Positions 1-12,435 are shown, counted from the first letter of the stretch. The stretch: DNA of 64,000 bases from Blakeslea trispora (GCA_025331445.1 JAIWNE010000027.1:248001-312000); one strand, 5' to 3'. Made by a program: numbers and translations. The notes: a model not told the origin generated them from the sequence alone.

Positions 1-1115
1 CATCGTAGTGTCTTTATTCAAACTGATATTGAACAATGGCTTTTTCTAGACCTAGAAGGGAAAACCATATCAAAAAAGAAAAAGTACAAGAAACAAGGTC
101 AAAAAAGTCTTTTTTTTTTCCCAAGCATCTGATGATTTCAATCAGAAACATTCAATGTGTTCGTGTGCCCTCTTTTTTTTTGACATTTTTGTTCTATTCT
201 TTTCTTTTTCGACAGTATAAATCACACGAAACTGATGTGTGTCATACAAGTGTGCGATTTAATTTTTTTCTGTGCATGAATATTGTTTTTTTTTGTTGAT
301 TGAATACGCTTTTGCTTGTGTTTCTAACAAAGCTGAGATTCAAAGGTCCCACGCAGGATATTGGGCTGTATCGCTTAAAAAGGGGATAAGGCTGAATCGA
401 GATCAGAGTTGCCTTTTTTGTAAAAATCAAGAAAAAAAATTTATTTTATTTCTTTACGCAGTCAAATAAGAAGTTCTATTCCTTTCTAACAGTTTCTGTG
501 CCCAAGCAAATCCATTTTTAGTTTGGTCAAAGTGAAATTAGGAGAAAAAAAAAGAAAGATTTCACCAGCTTTCATTCTCTTTTTCTACATCGGCAGACAA
601 GCCTATGTTTTGATGATGGTCAGAGGAAAGAATTTAGTTTTTTTTTTTTTTTAAGTATTTTTTTTTTTTTTCGTTCAACATGACAGATAGATATGCTCAT
701 GTATGAACACTGAAAAAGAGAGTCACACCGTTTATTCCCCCCCCTCTCTCTCTCTTCAAGCGATTTTTTCTTGGGTTGAAATAAGCGTTAGAAGAGGGGA
801 ATAGTAGTTGACCATACCCTCCACGTTAGCAGGATACAACACAACAATAAGTTTTGAAATACAGACAGAACATATCTTTTTTTGGAAATGATTCCCTGAA
901 TGCTGGAAGACTTAAAATTAAGCACTTATTCCAAACTAGTTGGAATGGTAAATCTGAATCCTCCACATCGGAATCGACAGCTAAAAATTTCGATTTTGAT
1001 TTTTTTAGTTTAACTGAGTTTGAATTTTTTTGATATAAAAAGAGAGAGAAGGAGATCAAGTTTAATTTCTTTTTCTTATTATTATTATTATTCTCATATT
1101 ATTCTCTCTTACAAA
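1..1115. other. Non-coding 5' region of the window
   Basis: I see no convincing gene here. The stretch is rich in T and A homopolymers (runs of 8-15) with a CT-rich tract near 745-756. Short open frames are low-complexity and unlike proteins. The right end is the promoter of the small cysteine-rich gene at 1116. Confidence 0.5.
1034..1040 (+). promoter_or_regulatory. TATA box candidate for the small Cys-rich gene
   Basis: TATAAAA lies 76 bp upstream of the ATG at 1116, followed by a purine- then pyrimidine-rich leader, as expected for a fungal core promoter. Position and match are seen; function is inferred. Confidence 0.4.
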
Positions 1116-1392
1116 ATGAATTGTTGCTCTAAAACTCCTACTCTCTCTCAAAACCAAGGCTATTGGTTTGAAAACAATTCAACCCCACCCACTAGTGGTA
1201 ATTATTCAAATCCTACTTCTTGTACGGATAATAACACTGCCTGTTATCAATTAAAATCAGGTTTCTGTCAATACTGTGGTGTTGATGTCTCCTTCTTGGC
1301 GTAAGTGAACAGATCTTGTCTTGTTTTGTTTCAATTGACTTATTCTCTCTTATAGTCATGAATTCTGGTGTCGATTTTCAGCTACAGATTAA
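1116..1392 (+). CDS. Small cysteine-rich protein, putative zinc-binding (73 aa)
   Basis: Two exons, 1116-1300 and 1356-1392, separated by a 55-nt intron with a GTAAGT donor and TATAG acceptor; splicing keeps frame and gives 73 residues. I do not recognise the family. The N-terminal half is rich in N, S, T and P with scattered Cys (CC at residues 3-4). The C-terminus reads CQYCGVDVSFLAHEFWC across the splice junction, so Cys-X2-Cys, a His and a last Cys are spaced like a small zinc-binding knuckle. No signal peptide or membrane segment is visible. A good TATA box upstream and the conserved-looking metal-ligand pattern formed only after splicing support a real gene. Without splicing the frame ends right after the first CxxC. 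Function unknown. Confidence 0.6.
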
Positions 1393-1642
1393 AAAGGAAG
1401 GAAAAAGAACAACAACAACAACAAAAAGGGGAGAAACATACTTTTGTGTCACCCACTCTTTTTTTTTTTTGCATGTCAATGCTTATTCCCCACACACACA
1501 CATACAATCTATAACAAGATCTATACCATACAACAGACAAGCAAAGAAACCCATATATATATACACACACAAAAAAAGCAGCTTTATTACTATTTATTCT
1601 CTCTTAATGTACATATTCTTATAATAAAACCTCTCTTTATTA

Positions 1643-3334
1643 TTACTTTAAATCGTATTTGGATTTCCAAATCCAAGAATTACCCATCACACCATGACCT
1701 TGTTTGTCTGCCAATCTATAGTATTTTGCAGCCATACAGATATCTTTCTTGACACCATGACCATGATAATAACAATGACCAAGATCATTTTGAGCATCAG
1801 GATCTTTCAAGTCAGCTGCAATCTTGAAATAATAAACAGCAGTCTCTTTGTTCTTCTTACACTATGGAATCGATTAGATTTCTTTGATTTTATGCCATCC
1901 ATTCACTTACACCCCAGCCATGACGAAAAGAAACACCCAGTTCATAAATAGCCATAATAAGCTCACTTTTGGCAGCAGATGCTTTCATGGAGGTAGAAAA
2001 GTTTGACAAGTCTTCAACAGCATGTTCTGCAGCCTTTTGCAAATACTGAAAGGCAAGATGTTCACTCTTTTTACAACCCTATTCATAAAAAACCATTAGA
2101 TGGGTTCTCTTGTCACTCTATTATCTTACCCAGCCATGACGAAGAGAAACACCATAAAGAAACATAGCAATAGGTAAATCAAGATAGGAAGCTTGTTTGA
2201 ACATCTCTGTAGCCTCTTCCAACTTTCCTGCCTCATGAAACTTGATACCTTGATGGACCAATTGCTCTGCCTTGGTCTCTGGTAAAATGGAGGCATGTCT
2301 CTTTGCAGTGGCCACAGCCTTTTGGATACCATGTTCATAACCATCGGATGCATGGTTGAGTTGAGGAGAAAGCGAGGATGGTGATTGGCCAAGAGGTGAG
2401 GGTAACATGGTATGATGCTCATGAGGAGATGGTGTACTTGGTGAGAGACCGCTCTGGATCGATAGTTCACTACGAGAAGATCCCGGTGTACTTAATCCTC
2501 CAGGTGTCGATGTGTTTATTTCTAACGTATGTTGTCTAGATGATGTACGGGTAGGTGTTGCCACCACTTGTTGTTGTTGAGGTGAAGAGTGAATGGGAGA
2601 GGCAGAGGAACGAACAGGCGTAGGTGGAATGACTAAGGGAGTCAAGGGTGGTTTTGGGAGTCGAGTATGAGATGTGCTTGGGGATGGTACGATCGTTGGA
2701 GAGGATGCAGCAGGATTGACCTTTTTGTTGAGTGGTACAGGCTGTAATGAGAATCCATTGTGTTGAGGTGCCTGTTCAAGCACAGCTACAAAAGGTCGAG
2801 GTGTATCCAGATAGCAAGATTGCTTGATTTGGACAGATGAGTTTACAATATGTTGTACATTGGATTTCACGAATTTGGGTGGACAGACAGTTTTTATTTC
2901 GGGTTCAGGAATATGTTCCTGACTCTCTTGTTCTTGAAAGTAATTCATGAGGTGTGTAGGAGAATTGTGTTGATAGGTCCTAGGTGAATTCTGACGATGA
3001 TAGTCTTCTGTAGGTCTGTAGATTTCATGAGCCATGATGCTGGGTTGGTTTGAGGGATCATAGTTGAACTGTTGTGGCTCAGCTGGCTTTTGTAAAGAAG
3101 AGGTTCTGGTGGGCTTATTCAGTTGTATGAGTTTCCTAGCTCTTTCTTGCTTTATGTTTTTTTTTTTTACCTGTTGCTTTAATGATTCTAAAGGTGTTTG
3201 TCTATCCATAAAGATGATAGTAGGAGATCAGTATAATAATCATATTAAAAAAGGATTTGTTTTTACCTTAAAGTGGGTATTGAGTCAAATGGTACACTAG
3301 AGCCATACTGTTGCTTGGAAGTATCTCTAAACAT
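1643..3334 (-). CDS. Sel1-repeat protein (fungal HCP-like, Dsf2-type)
   Basis: Four exons on the minus strand: 3334-3267, 3201-2130, 2078-1911 and 1861-1643, giving 508 aa. The first ~330 residues are low-complexity (S, P, Q, H, T rich) and probably disordered. The C-terminal third holds Sel1/TPR-like helical repeats with the typical pattern ending in HGWG or GHGV, for example FRHGWG and YYHGHGVKKD. The protein ends in MGNSWIWKSKYDLK, a C-terminal signature I associate with fungal Sel1 proteins of the Dsf2 class. Sel1 repeats are scaffolds for protein-protein contacts; fungal relatives act in chitin synthase regulation and cell polarity, but the partner here cannot be read from sequence. The first exon is inferred from phase-matched splicing (GTAAAA donor, GATAG acceptor); if it is wrong, the ATG at 3209 gives 488 aa. 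Confidence 0.8.
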
Positions 3335-4187
3335 AAAGGAAAGGAAGGGGGGTTTGGATATATACAGAAAAAGGAAATAAAGGAAGAGAAAAAAAGAGGA
3401 GAAAGAAAACTACAAGAAATCAAACCTTTATAACTGGTATCATAACTTGCGCTGAATATCCAATTTTGTTATTTATACATTAGATTTGTCAAATAAGATA
3501 TTGTATTTAACAGTCTAAGCGGTCCTTGAATAAAAAAAAAAAAAGGTGCAACAGGTTGATTTGTGGACTGTTTGTTTAAATATGGGGATTTTCCACTAAT
3601 GATCGGACACTGGAGCAAAAAAAAAAAAAAAAATTATGTTTACAGAATGCTTAGCTCAATAGAAAGTACTTGCCTTGATGCAACAACTAAAAGATAAGTA
3701 TACAAAACAACTTTTGCACAACTTTAGCTTCTTTTTCTCAAAAATAAAACAAAATTTTAAACTACTTTCACTTTAAAAAAATCTCGAATACACTTGAAAT
3801 CAATTTTCAACTTAGCCACCGGGAATTGATATACGGATTTCATCTGCCCTCGACTGGTTTAGATATCACAACAACTAGAGTGTACTGTTATTCAAGAGAC
3901 CAATAGCCTTTTAGCACAAGCCCCTCGTACCTTACTTGATCATCTTTGTGCGTTTCTTGAATACAGATTCCCGAATCAATGCATAATTTACCCTTTACAA
4001 ACAAGTGAAATAAGACAACGAAAAAGAAAAGATAGCTCTTTACCCCGTAATAGAATCGCCTGCTCTGACCTCAAAACTCTAAATGATTTTTTATCTCCTG
4101 ATTTAATTATTTAAATGGATTTATATACAAGCCTAGTTCATCCAAACTTGTTTTTTCTCAGCTTTTCTCAGCTTTTCTCTTGAATTC
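3335..4187. other. Divergent promoter region
   Basis: The 850-bp spacer separates the Sel1-repeat gene (-) from the desaturase gene (+) and must contain both promoters. It is AT-rich with A runs of 13 and 16 near 3533 and 3617. I see no coding potential. Confidence 0.6.
4122..4127 (+). promoter_or_regulatory. TATA box candidate for the desaturase gene
   Basis: TATATA lies 66 bp upstream of the desaturase ATG (4188) and is followed by a repeated pyrimidine-rich motif (GCTTTTCTCA twice) typical of a fungal transcription start zone. Confidence 0.4.
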
Positions 4188-5380
4188 ATGCCACCTTTTA
4201 TCTTTGATGTTCCCCAACAAAAGCCTCTGAAGAATAAAGATCATCCTGATTATCGTCATCCACTTTACATAGGAAGTTGGAAGCGATCAATTCCATATGA
4301 AAACAACGATTTTGCTCAAGATGATCTAGATGAACCTCATCTAAAGAGAAAACATGCCATGTCTTTGAAATACAACAATCAGATACAAGACCTTTATGGT
4401 CATGATATTCGATCGCTCTATATCGCTACAGCAATCAATGTGATTCAATTCGGACTAGCCTACTTCTTTGGGACTCAAGAGACAAACTACTGGAGTGTCT
4501 TTGTGTTGACTGCCTATTTTATAGGAGGGACAACCACAGGTATGGCAGGCGTCCTGATCCATGAAGCATGTCATAACCTGATTACTGGAACATCTATGGG
4601 CGATCGCCTGTCTGGCCTGTACATCAATGCCATACTCCCTGTGCCAATTGCTCAATCGTTTCGTCGCTATCATATTCAACATCACACTTGGCAAGGTGTT
4701 GAAGGATTGGATCCTGATTTACCACTCGATTGGGAAAACAGATTGATTCAGGGCAATTGTCTGAAAAAGGTACTTTGGGTCTTGATCTATCCTGTGATGT
4801 ATGTTGTACGAGGAATGGTGATACAACAAAGAAGAGGCCATCGTCCAAACAAATGGGAATGGATCAATCTTGGCTTTAGTTTGACAACAGATTGGCTTGT
4901 GTGTGTGATGTGTGGAAAGAGAGGTTTGTTTTACTTGATTCTCTCATTGTGGTTTGGTTATTCGTTGCATCCTGCTGCTGCGCATTTCATTCAAGAACAT
5001 TTCACGTTTGATGATGGACAAGAGACATATTCCTATTACGGCATATTGAACATACCCTTCATGAATATTGGGTATCACAATGAACATCATGATTTTCAAA
5101 AAGTAAAAGAGAGAGTGAGAGAGAGCTTGCCATATGGGAAAACTAACTAAATCGATGATAGATTCCGTGGTCCAAACTTCCTGCTCTTCGTTCTCTGGCA
5201 AGCGAGTATTATGATACATTGTTATATCATACATCTTGGTTTAAAGTGCATTGGAAGTTTATCACTCAATCGAATATGGGACCACAGTCAAGGGTTGTAA
5301 GAGACTATGATACATTTAAAAGAGGAAGATCTTTAATTAGCAGAATACGTGCTTATAATGATAGAGTAAAAAAAGATTGA
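4188..5380 (+). CDS. DES1: Sphingolipid delta-4 desaturase (dihydroceramide desaturase)
   Basis: Two exons, 4188-5102 and 5162-5380, give 377 aa. The enzyme introduces the 4,5-trans double bond into dihydroceramide in the endoplasmic reticulum, leading to glucosylceramide. The three histidine boxes of membrane fatty-acid desaturases are present: HEACH near residue 125, HIQHH near 164 and NEHHDF near 300. Several hydrophobic segments lie between them. There is no fused cytochrome b5 domain, as usual for this subfamily. The 59-nt intron falls directly after NEHHDFQK; the second exon carries the family tail (EYYDTLLYHTSW, then QSRVVRDY), matching the arrangement in animal DEGS1. The start follows a TATA box and the N-terminus (FPLxWSxR-like region replaced by HPDYRHPLYIGSWK) has the expected length. 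It is convergent with the heme lyase gene, 53 bp between stop codons. Confidence 0.95.
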
Positions 5381-5433
5381 ATGAAATGAGAGGGAATAAA
5401 TAATTACAAAAAAGAAATGAATAAGATGGAATG

Positions 5434-6386
5434 TTATGAAGATTGTTGACTATTGGATGCAGGGAACCATTGATCCCACTTGGCTTTTGCAGCGTCTTTA
5501 AATCTAACCATTATGCTTTCAGCATCATCTAGGGCTGGGCGGACATCCAAATGGAAAACGGGAACACCAGGAACTTCTTCAGGTGCTTCATAATAATCAA
5601 TGACATATCGTCTAGATTGACCGCAGCGACTAATATACCAGTCATGTCTATCGAAAGGCTTTGGTGCACTAAAAAAAAAAAGGAGAGCGACAAACGCATC
5701 ATCAATCCCTCTATTCCCTTTAATCACCATTTAAAAAAAAAAAAACTTACCCGAAAAATGTATGCCATCTAGCTTTAGGTGTCATTTCCTTTGGTCTACC
5801 TTGGAATTTTGACAAATAAGGGTCTTCAGCACAATCACTAAAAAAAAAAAAAGTGATAAATATAAATACACCCTACCCTTTTGCATAAAAAAAAACACCT
5901 GAACACCACTTACCACTTGTATTTAGACTCCCAACGAAGAACTTCTTGCCAAGCTTCCTCATTCAAGAAATTATGAATATCAACCATAGTCTCAATCTCC
6001 TCTTCTGGAGTTTCCCAACCCTTTCTTCTGAGAGCGTTATAAAACTGTTGAGGGCTAGGATACTCCCAACGAGCTGAATCGCCATTGGTTTTAGGGATAG
6101 AAGAAATAACTCTCTCGGTGGATAGTTCGACGGTTTGGTCAGATTGTGGTGTTTGACTCAAATGAGGCATCATGTTGAGCTTGTTCAATTCATCGTTGCC
6201 TGCTTTGTGCATAGGACAGCCAGGTGGAATAGAAGGTGACGACTTTTCGGTGTTCTTGGCTTCGTCTCTCTTGGGCATAGGGCAACTGGTTGCCTCCTCC
6301 TTTTTGGGCATGGGGCAGCTAGGTGCCTCAGAAGGTGTTTCTACATGCATAGGACAGCCTGGAGGAGGGGTAGTAGATTTTGACAT
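5434..6386 (-). CDS. CYC3: Holocytochrome c synthase (cytochrome c heme lyase)
   Basis: Three exons, 6386-5914, 5837-5751 and 5668-5434, give 264 aa. The enzyme attaches heme covalently to apocytochrome c in the mitochondrial intermembrane space. The family core is clear after splicing: [18 protein letters not shown], the long middle block with [14 protein letters not shown], and [13 protein letters not shown] followed by YVIDYY. The N-terminus carries four Cys-Pro-Met motifs (Cys 11, 24, 35 and 57), two as CPMH and two as CPMP; CP motifs bind heme in this family, and most members have one or two. Introns contain long A/T runs next to the acceptors. The start ATG directly precedes [13 protein letters not shown]. 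The gene converges on the desaturase. Confidence 0.95.
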
Positions 6387-8933
6387 GATAATGAAATTAA
6401 TTTTTTAATCAAGAAAAGAAAAAGGGGGGGAGCCTTGCTTGCTTATACTCTTTTTTTTTTTGGGCTGCGATGAGGATTTGAAATCCGCTTGAAATCTTTT
6501 AGCAGTCATGGTTACAGCAAAGTTGTTGTGTCCGGGTTGTACCGATAATGACAGATGATCCTTTACTGTCTTTTTTTTTTTTTCTTTTTATCTTGTTATC
6601 TTGCAACAGCTCAGTTGAGTGGGGGACCAGTCATTGCAATTGGAGCTATGCGTATGACAATTGTAGATACTAGCTGATATAAGATGACTTTAAAGACATA
6701 CAATTAAAACTGTTTTCGTTTTGAAGAAAAAAAAAGTAGTCGTCTAAACTGTAACTTGATATGTCTATGACAAACCTTTTAAGTCGCCGACTGTTGCATG
6801 AAAAACTTTTCCAAACAATTGTTCTCTTGTATTTCTCTATGGTATTCTCAGTCCAACTAGAAAATTCGATTGGTACATTTACCCTATGGTGTTCTTTTCG
6901 AAAAAAAAAAAGGAAAGGAAGAGCGCTATTTGTTCATATACAAATGACATTCATTCTCAACTGAACTATTTAGAACAACTACAGAACTTGGCTCTGAGTC
7001 CATCCGAACTGTATAGAAAATGAGATGTAGTTCTTGTTCGAGCTATAGCTCTGCCAAAAGAAACTTTGTGACCATGACAATATGCGTTCTTCAAGAAAAG
7101 CAGCCTCATTCAAGTTCTCAATCAAACCATATAGTACGAAGCTATACGGCTGTATTCTGTCAATATCCTCCTTGATTGTTCTTCATATCATCCTTACTAT
7201 CGAGCGCGAAAAACTGGACAAGCAGAAGATCATCCATGCAATGCGTGTTTATTCGATCAAGCAGGCAGGGGCTGTGATTGTTAAGATTGAACGTTCAACT
7301 CTTTTACTGTTTTAAAATGCAACGAGCAACTGCCTCTTGTACAAGCTTTATTTGGCTTCTATGCAGCCTCTCATCATTCTTTCTTTGCGCAACTCTGAGT
7401 ATGTCTGTCTATAGATTCATTAAGGCAATCCAATAAAAAGTGCTGGCCATATAATAATATGTTGGTATTTCAACTAAACATATGCTACATTTAACTCGCT
7501 CTTTTTTTTTTTTTAATAAATGAAATATATTGCAACATACCACTTTAAAGGATCTTGACGAAAAATTAGCTGTCAAGCAAGATTCCATATTTAAAAGCAA
7601 TCTATCCTTGTTAAGCTGAGGTTGTCGGCTAAAAAATTGGGGACATCAATTTATGCGAGCAGACCATTTTTGCAAAAGTCAACCATATCTCTACAAGTAG
7701 TTTATAGAGAGCGAACAATACAATAATAGATGGATTATTAGCACATGCTCCAATATGCATTGTTGGGTTCTTGTAGGAAATGCTTTAATAAATACAAACA
7801 GAGAATCTTTTCTTGAAACAGGTATTGACACTATAATACCAGAGTTAATACTCTCTAACTTTGAGGAGCTGACGCACATCCATTCATGAACACCATATAT
7901 CAAATTGCAAACAGCATCTTTTGGGGAGGGTATCAGTATATTGCTGTTCATGTAAGATGCCTGATGCAAAAATGAGCTGTTTTGTTTCCTTTTAGTTTTC
8001 TTCATTCAACGCTTTGCTAACAAGCAAATAATACACACTTCTTTACTACGACAGTTTTTCAAAGCTTTATCTTTTATTCAATGGGGATTCATTCTACTAA
8101 TTATGTTTATTTGTATAGTACAGCAACAATATTACTTTCAATTTAGATTCGATTGCTATTTAACACTTGATGAATATCTTGGCTTATAACTGCCTTGCTC
8201 TGTGTCCTAGAAGTTACCTTTTATAATGATGCTTAAACTGTTGGCTATAAAGAACCCTTCAATCAAATGTATTCAGTTGCTTTATAAAGTTGTCAATAAA
8301 AAAGAGAATTTAGATTCGTCTATTTTATGGCGAGTTATTATACAGAATACAAAAAAAAAACATGATAATGCAATGGGCTCTATAGATTGTGCTGTATTGA
8401 GGTACTTGTATCGATCAACAAAAAAATTTAGCAAGGACGATTCAAATTCGATTTTTTTTCTCAAATCATGCAGTAGTGTGTTGTCAATTTAAATTTAGCT
8501 GTCAAAATTCCATACTACCTTAACCAAAAAAACTTATACCATAAGGACTCGACACTAAGTGCTATCTGCTGAAATCGTTTTTCAAATACCTTGAAGAAGC
8601 ATAATTTACGAATTTCTTTTGCATAAAGAAAATGGCATTTTCAACTAGTTCCGGTCGGACTTTCGTCTTGGTCGGAGAAAAGAAGGCAACAAGTGAGACT
8701 CCGTGTTACTTGCTGGCAGGAAAAAATAAAGACATCATCCCTTTTTTTTGGCTTTCTTTTTCGAAGCTCAAGCAATACTTACACTCTTTTGTACACGCGA
8801 GAACTACTATTAAACAGAATAAATTGACAATGAAAGAATGGAACGAAAATGTACTTGTAATATTTGAAAAAAAAAAAAAAATACACTCATGGCTGGCAAT
8901 AAGACACACTATTTATATCTATGTCTCTGTTAG
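6387..8933. other. 2.5-kb gene-poor spacer
   Basis: No gene could be supported between the heme lyase and the first certain exon of the PP2A subunit. It must hold the heme-lyase promoter and the PP2A promoter and first exon. Around 6960-7390 there are short protein-like stretches in several frames broken by stops, which could be a decayed gene, but I recognise no family. The rest is AT-rich without repeats. Confidence 0.45.
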
Positions 8934-11379
8934 AATCTGCCAGAATCAAGCAACAACGCCTCTTCTGCATCGACTTCTTCATCGGAAGCAGAAAAAACAC
9001 CAACAGTAGGCAGTCAAAGTGTCGTTGCACCCAGAAGCATGACTCCTTCTCATCCCATCATATTTATACCGGCTCAACAAGATTCTCCACCTGTAAGATC
9101 TATATAGGGGTTTTTTATTATTATTTAAACTTTGTGCTTCGTATGAATATATTGACTTGTGTGTACGTACGCCTTAGCTTCGTTCGCCCACTACTAACAG
9201 AGGCGAGAGAGATATTCCAAGAACAGGACCTATCAATCGACTGAAGAGTGTATCGAGAGACCAAATACCCGTCAGCAAATCACCTAGACGTCAAAAATCG
9301 TCTCGCTTTCATCCAAGAGAACAAGTTCAGTTGGAACGTACACCTGCCTTTCATGGTAATTTCTTGTTAGAAAACAAGCATTTGCCTCCTAATGATATTT
9401 TTTTTTTTAAAAAAAAGAGTTTCCACCTCATTTACGAACTGATCTTTTAATACAAAAGTTGCGTCAATGTATGGTCATTTGTGATTTCTCAGATCCTTCA
9501 GCTGAATTGAATAAGAAGGAGATTAAGCGACATACACTGCGAGAAATATTAGAATATATTGGCAATAATGTAGGTGTGTTTACAACAGAAGCACCTTATC
9601 CAGAAATTGTCAAATTGGTATGTTATTTAAAGCAATATGACTCAATTGACAAAAAAAAAAAATAACAATGATTTCAGTTTGCTGTCAACCTATTCCGTAC
9701 CATTCCGCCTCAAGTAAACCCAACAGGTGATGCTTATGATCCTGAAGAAGATGAGCCAGTCTTGGAACTAGCTTGGCCTCATTTGCAAATTGTATATGAG
9801 CTCTTTTTGCGATTCCTAGAGTCACCAGATTTTAATATCAACTTTGGCAAAAGATATATTGACCAAAAATTTATTCTACAGGTAACATCCACTTTTTGTA
9901 GCATAAGAAGAAAAAAAAAAAAGACCAAACTAAGTACGTCATGAGTGTATCTTTGGATAGCTATTGGAGCTATTTGATAGTGAAGACCCACGAGAGCGAG
10001 ACTTTTTAAAGACAACACTTCACCGCATTTATGGCAAATTTCTCAACTTGCGAGCTTTTATCCGTCGCTCTATCAACAACATTTTCTTTCAGTTCATCTA
10101 TGAAACAGAGAGCCACAATGGCATTGCTGAATTACTTGAGATTCTGGGTTCCATTATCAATGGATTTGCATTGCCACTGAAAGAAGAACACAAGCTCTTT
10201 TTGAGACGTGTGTTGATTCCGCTTCATAAGGTGAAATCACTTGTCCTGTATCACCCTCAATTGGCATACTGCGTAGTTCAATTTCTAGAAAAAAACCATG
10301 CATTAGCTCCTGAAGTCATTACAGGCCTTTTGCGTTATTGGCCTAAAGTCAACAGCCCAAAAGAAGTCATGTTCTTGAATGAACTAGAAGAGATCTTGGA
10401 TGTGATTGACAACACAGAGTTTCAGCAAGTAATGGTTCCATTGTTCACAAAGCTTGGTCAATGTGTATCAAACACGCATTTTCAAGTAGCTGAACGCGCT
10501 CTTTATTTCTGGAATAATGAGTATATTGTCAGTTTAATGGCAGAAAACATGACAGCCATCATGCCCATCATTTTCCCAACGCTCTACAAGACATCCAAGT
10601 CACATTGGAACAAGTAAGCAGAAGAATATAATATGGATGTTGTCTCTGATAGCTGCTCTCTCTTTAGAACAATTTTAGGCTTGGTCTACAATGCTTTAAA
10701 GCTGTGTATGGATATCAATCCTGAACTGTTTGACGAATGTGCAAATCAATACAAGTATCAAAGACAAATGTATGAAAGCAACTTTCTACAAAACAATCAT
10801 TTCATTTTACTAAAAGTCAATGAGTAGAGAAAGAAAGAGACAAAGAGAAAGAGAAGAAAATTGGAAGAGTCTACAGAGAAAAGTATCGGGAACAACTTCT
10901 GTGACTATCACAACTACAGCAGACGATATGTACAATTTCTCATTTCCCAACAAAGTTGAAACAGACGACGATGATGATGAAGATTATGGAGATTACCAGG
11001 AAGAAGATTATGATATAATGACTGACGAAGAAACGAATGTCACCTCAAGTCAACATGAAGAACATCATGATGTTATTCGTCCTGACATGGTATTTTTAAG
11101 AAAGGAGTGTATTTGTAATCTCAATATTGACCTTTTTTTTTTTTCTTCTAAAGCAACAATTTAATACAAACCAGCAATCATTCCAGCAGTTTAGACGAAA
11201 GTCTATTATACCCGTTGATGAAACTGTAAGTCTTGCTTTGTGAATTATTGCATATTCTTATCTTTCTTTAGGTTTTCGATGAGTTGTCTCGCCATGTCAG
11301 CTTGGATGAAGTCATGAATCAAGCACCAGGAGCTACATCCTCAGCTGCTAGCAGTCCTATCGACAACAATAACAATTAA
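8934..11379 (+). CDS. RTS1: PP2A regulatory subunit B56 (B-prime), 5' end unresolved
   Basis: Nine exons in phase: 8934-9092, 9178-9355, 9418-9617, 9678-9881, 9961-10613, 10668-10769, 10828-11089, 11154-11225 and 11272-11379, encoding at least 645 aa. B56 subunits direct the PP2A core enzyme to substrates in stress response, septation and chromosome cohesion (Rts1 in budding yeast, Par1 in fission yeast). Recognisable conserved blocks are [16 protein letters not shown], the large HEAT-like central region with [20 protein letters not shown], and [10 protein letters not shown]. The N-terminus is S/T-rich and disordered; the C-terminus has a charged helix ([11 protein letters not shown]) and a strongly acidic stretch of Asp/Glu. 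The first exon is not certain: an ATG at 8830 could be joined in frame by a weak GTACTT donor at 8851. The acceptor before 8934 (GTTAG) is good. Confidence 0.9.
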
Positions 11380-12307
11380 TGAATCGTTGTTGCTGATCAT
11401 CTTATTCTAGACTAAAAGGAAAAGTGGTGGTCTAATGTATATTTATTCTTTCTCTCTTTTTTTTTTTCTTAATGTTTGCTCACTTGTGTCAGGTTCTATA
11501 GAATAGACTATTATTTTATGACACAAAGTCAGCAAATGACCCCTCAGTGACAAGCACATTTCAACACATTGACACTTATAATTAAAATGTACATTACAAA
11601 ATCTTCTGAATATTGGGTACTTGATTTGATCATGTCAAGCGTAAATTAAGTGTGTTATAAAGCGTTTAGTGCCTTTCATGCCAATACTTGCTTTGGTTCA
11701 TAATTTATTTATTTTTTTGTAAACTCATCAACGCTTGATTTATGATTATTCGGACATAGTACTTTTCCAAATGTTTACCATAGCTCCTCTTTGTCTTTCA
11801 TAAAATTTTCAAATTGATAACTTCAATATACACACAGATACTTTATTGTGCTTCTTATTTTGCTATGTCCCGTTTGACAGTTTCCCTTTCTACAGTATTG
11901 TTCAATGCTCATTCTCTAACGTTTGATATTATAGTCATAAAATGGGCTATTAGTCCATGTACATGATAGTATGTCTTGTCGGTTCTTGGAACAGGATTTG
12001 CATGTTCAACACGAGATTTTCTAAAAACAATATAAGTTTGCCTAATAATGAAAGTGTTTATTCATTGTTTAATATGTCGCACTCTATACATATAAATCCT
12101 TATATTATATTGTTTAGAGTCTCCTTATTGCTATACTCTTAATTAAGTATTCATCATGTTTCTATCTCAAATTCGTTACCGAAGCAACCTGGTACTTATT
12201 CCAAAAAAAAACATTGCTTTAAGAACTATCTTAATGCTACATAACAATGTTAACGTCTAAAATTTTATCCGTAATTTAGATGTAAAAATTTAACAAAAAG
12301 GGTTAAA
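11380..12307. other. Spacer between PP2A subunit gene and tRNA-Ala
   Basis: AT-rich non-coding sequence containing the 3' region of the PP2A gene. No supported coding sequence or repeat. A run of five A (T5 on the minus strand) shortly before 12308 could serve as RNA polymerase III terminator for the tRNA. Confidence 0.5.
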
Positions 12308-12380
12308 TGGAGAAGCTGGGCGTCGATCCCAGTGCCTCTCGCATGCTAAGCGAGCGCTCTACCATTTGAGCTACATCCCC
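12308..12380 (-). tRNA. tRNA-Ala(AGC): tRNA-Ala (anticodon AGC)
   Basis: Reading the minus strand gives a 73-nt cloverleaf: acceptor stem starting GGGGATG, D arm with AGCTC...GAGC, anticodon stem CTCGC/GCGAG around loop TTAGCAT (anticodon AGC), variable loop AGGCA, and T arm CTGGG/CCCAG with loop ATCGACG (a slightly unusual T loop). No intron. The acceptor stem has one T-T mismatch at position 6 and a G-T pair, so pairing is imperfect. A phased TCCGG array lies 55 bp upstream. Confidence 0.95.
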
Positions 12381-12435
12381 TGATATGAATTATTAGCCGA
12401 CTAATAAATAATATTCCACAAAAAAAATTAATTTG

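Noticed and set aside
8649..8680. TCCGG/TCGG-rich stretch upstream of the PP2A gene resembling the tRNA arrays
   Set aside because: Only one true TCCGG box, the others are degenerate, and no tRNA-like fold lies next to it. Kept out of the array count.
8632..9009. Open frame MAFSTSSGRTF... before the PP2A gene
   Set aside because: It uses a frame different from the conserved PP2A exon and is low in protein-like character beyond the first 20 residues.
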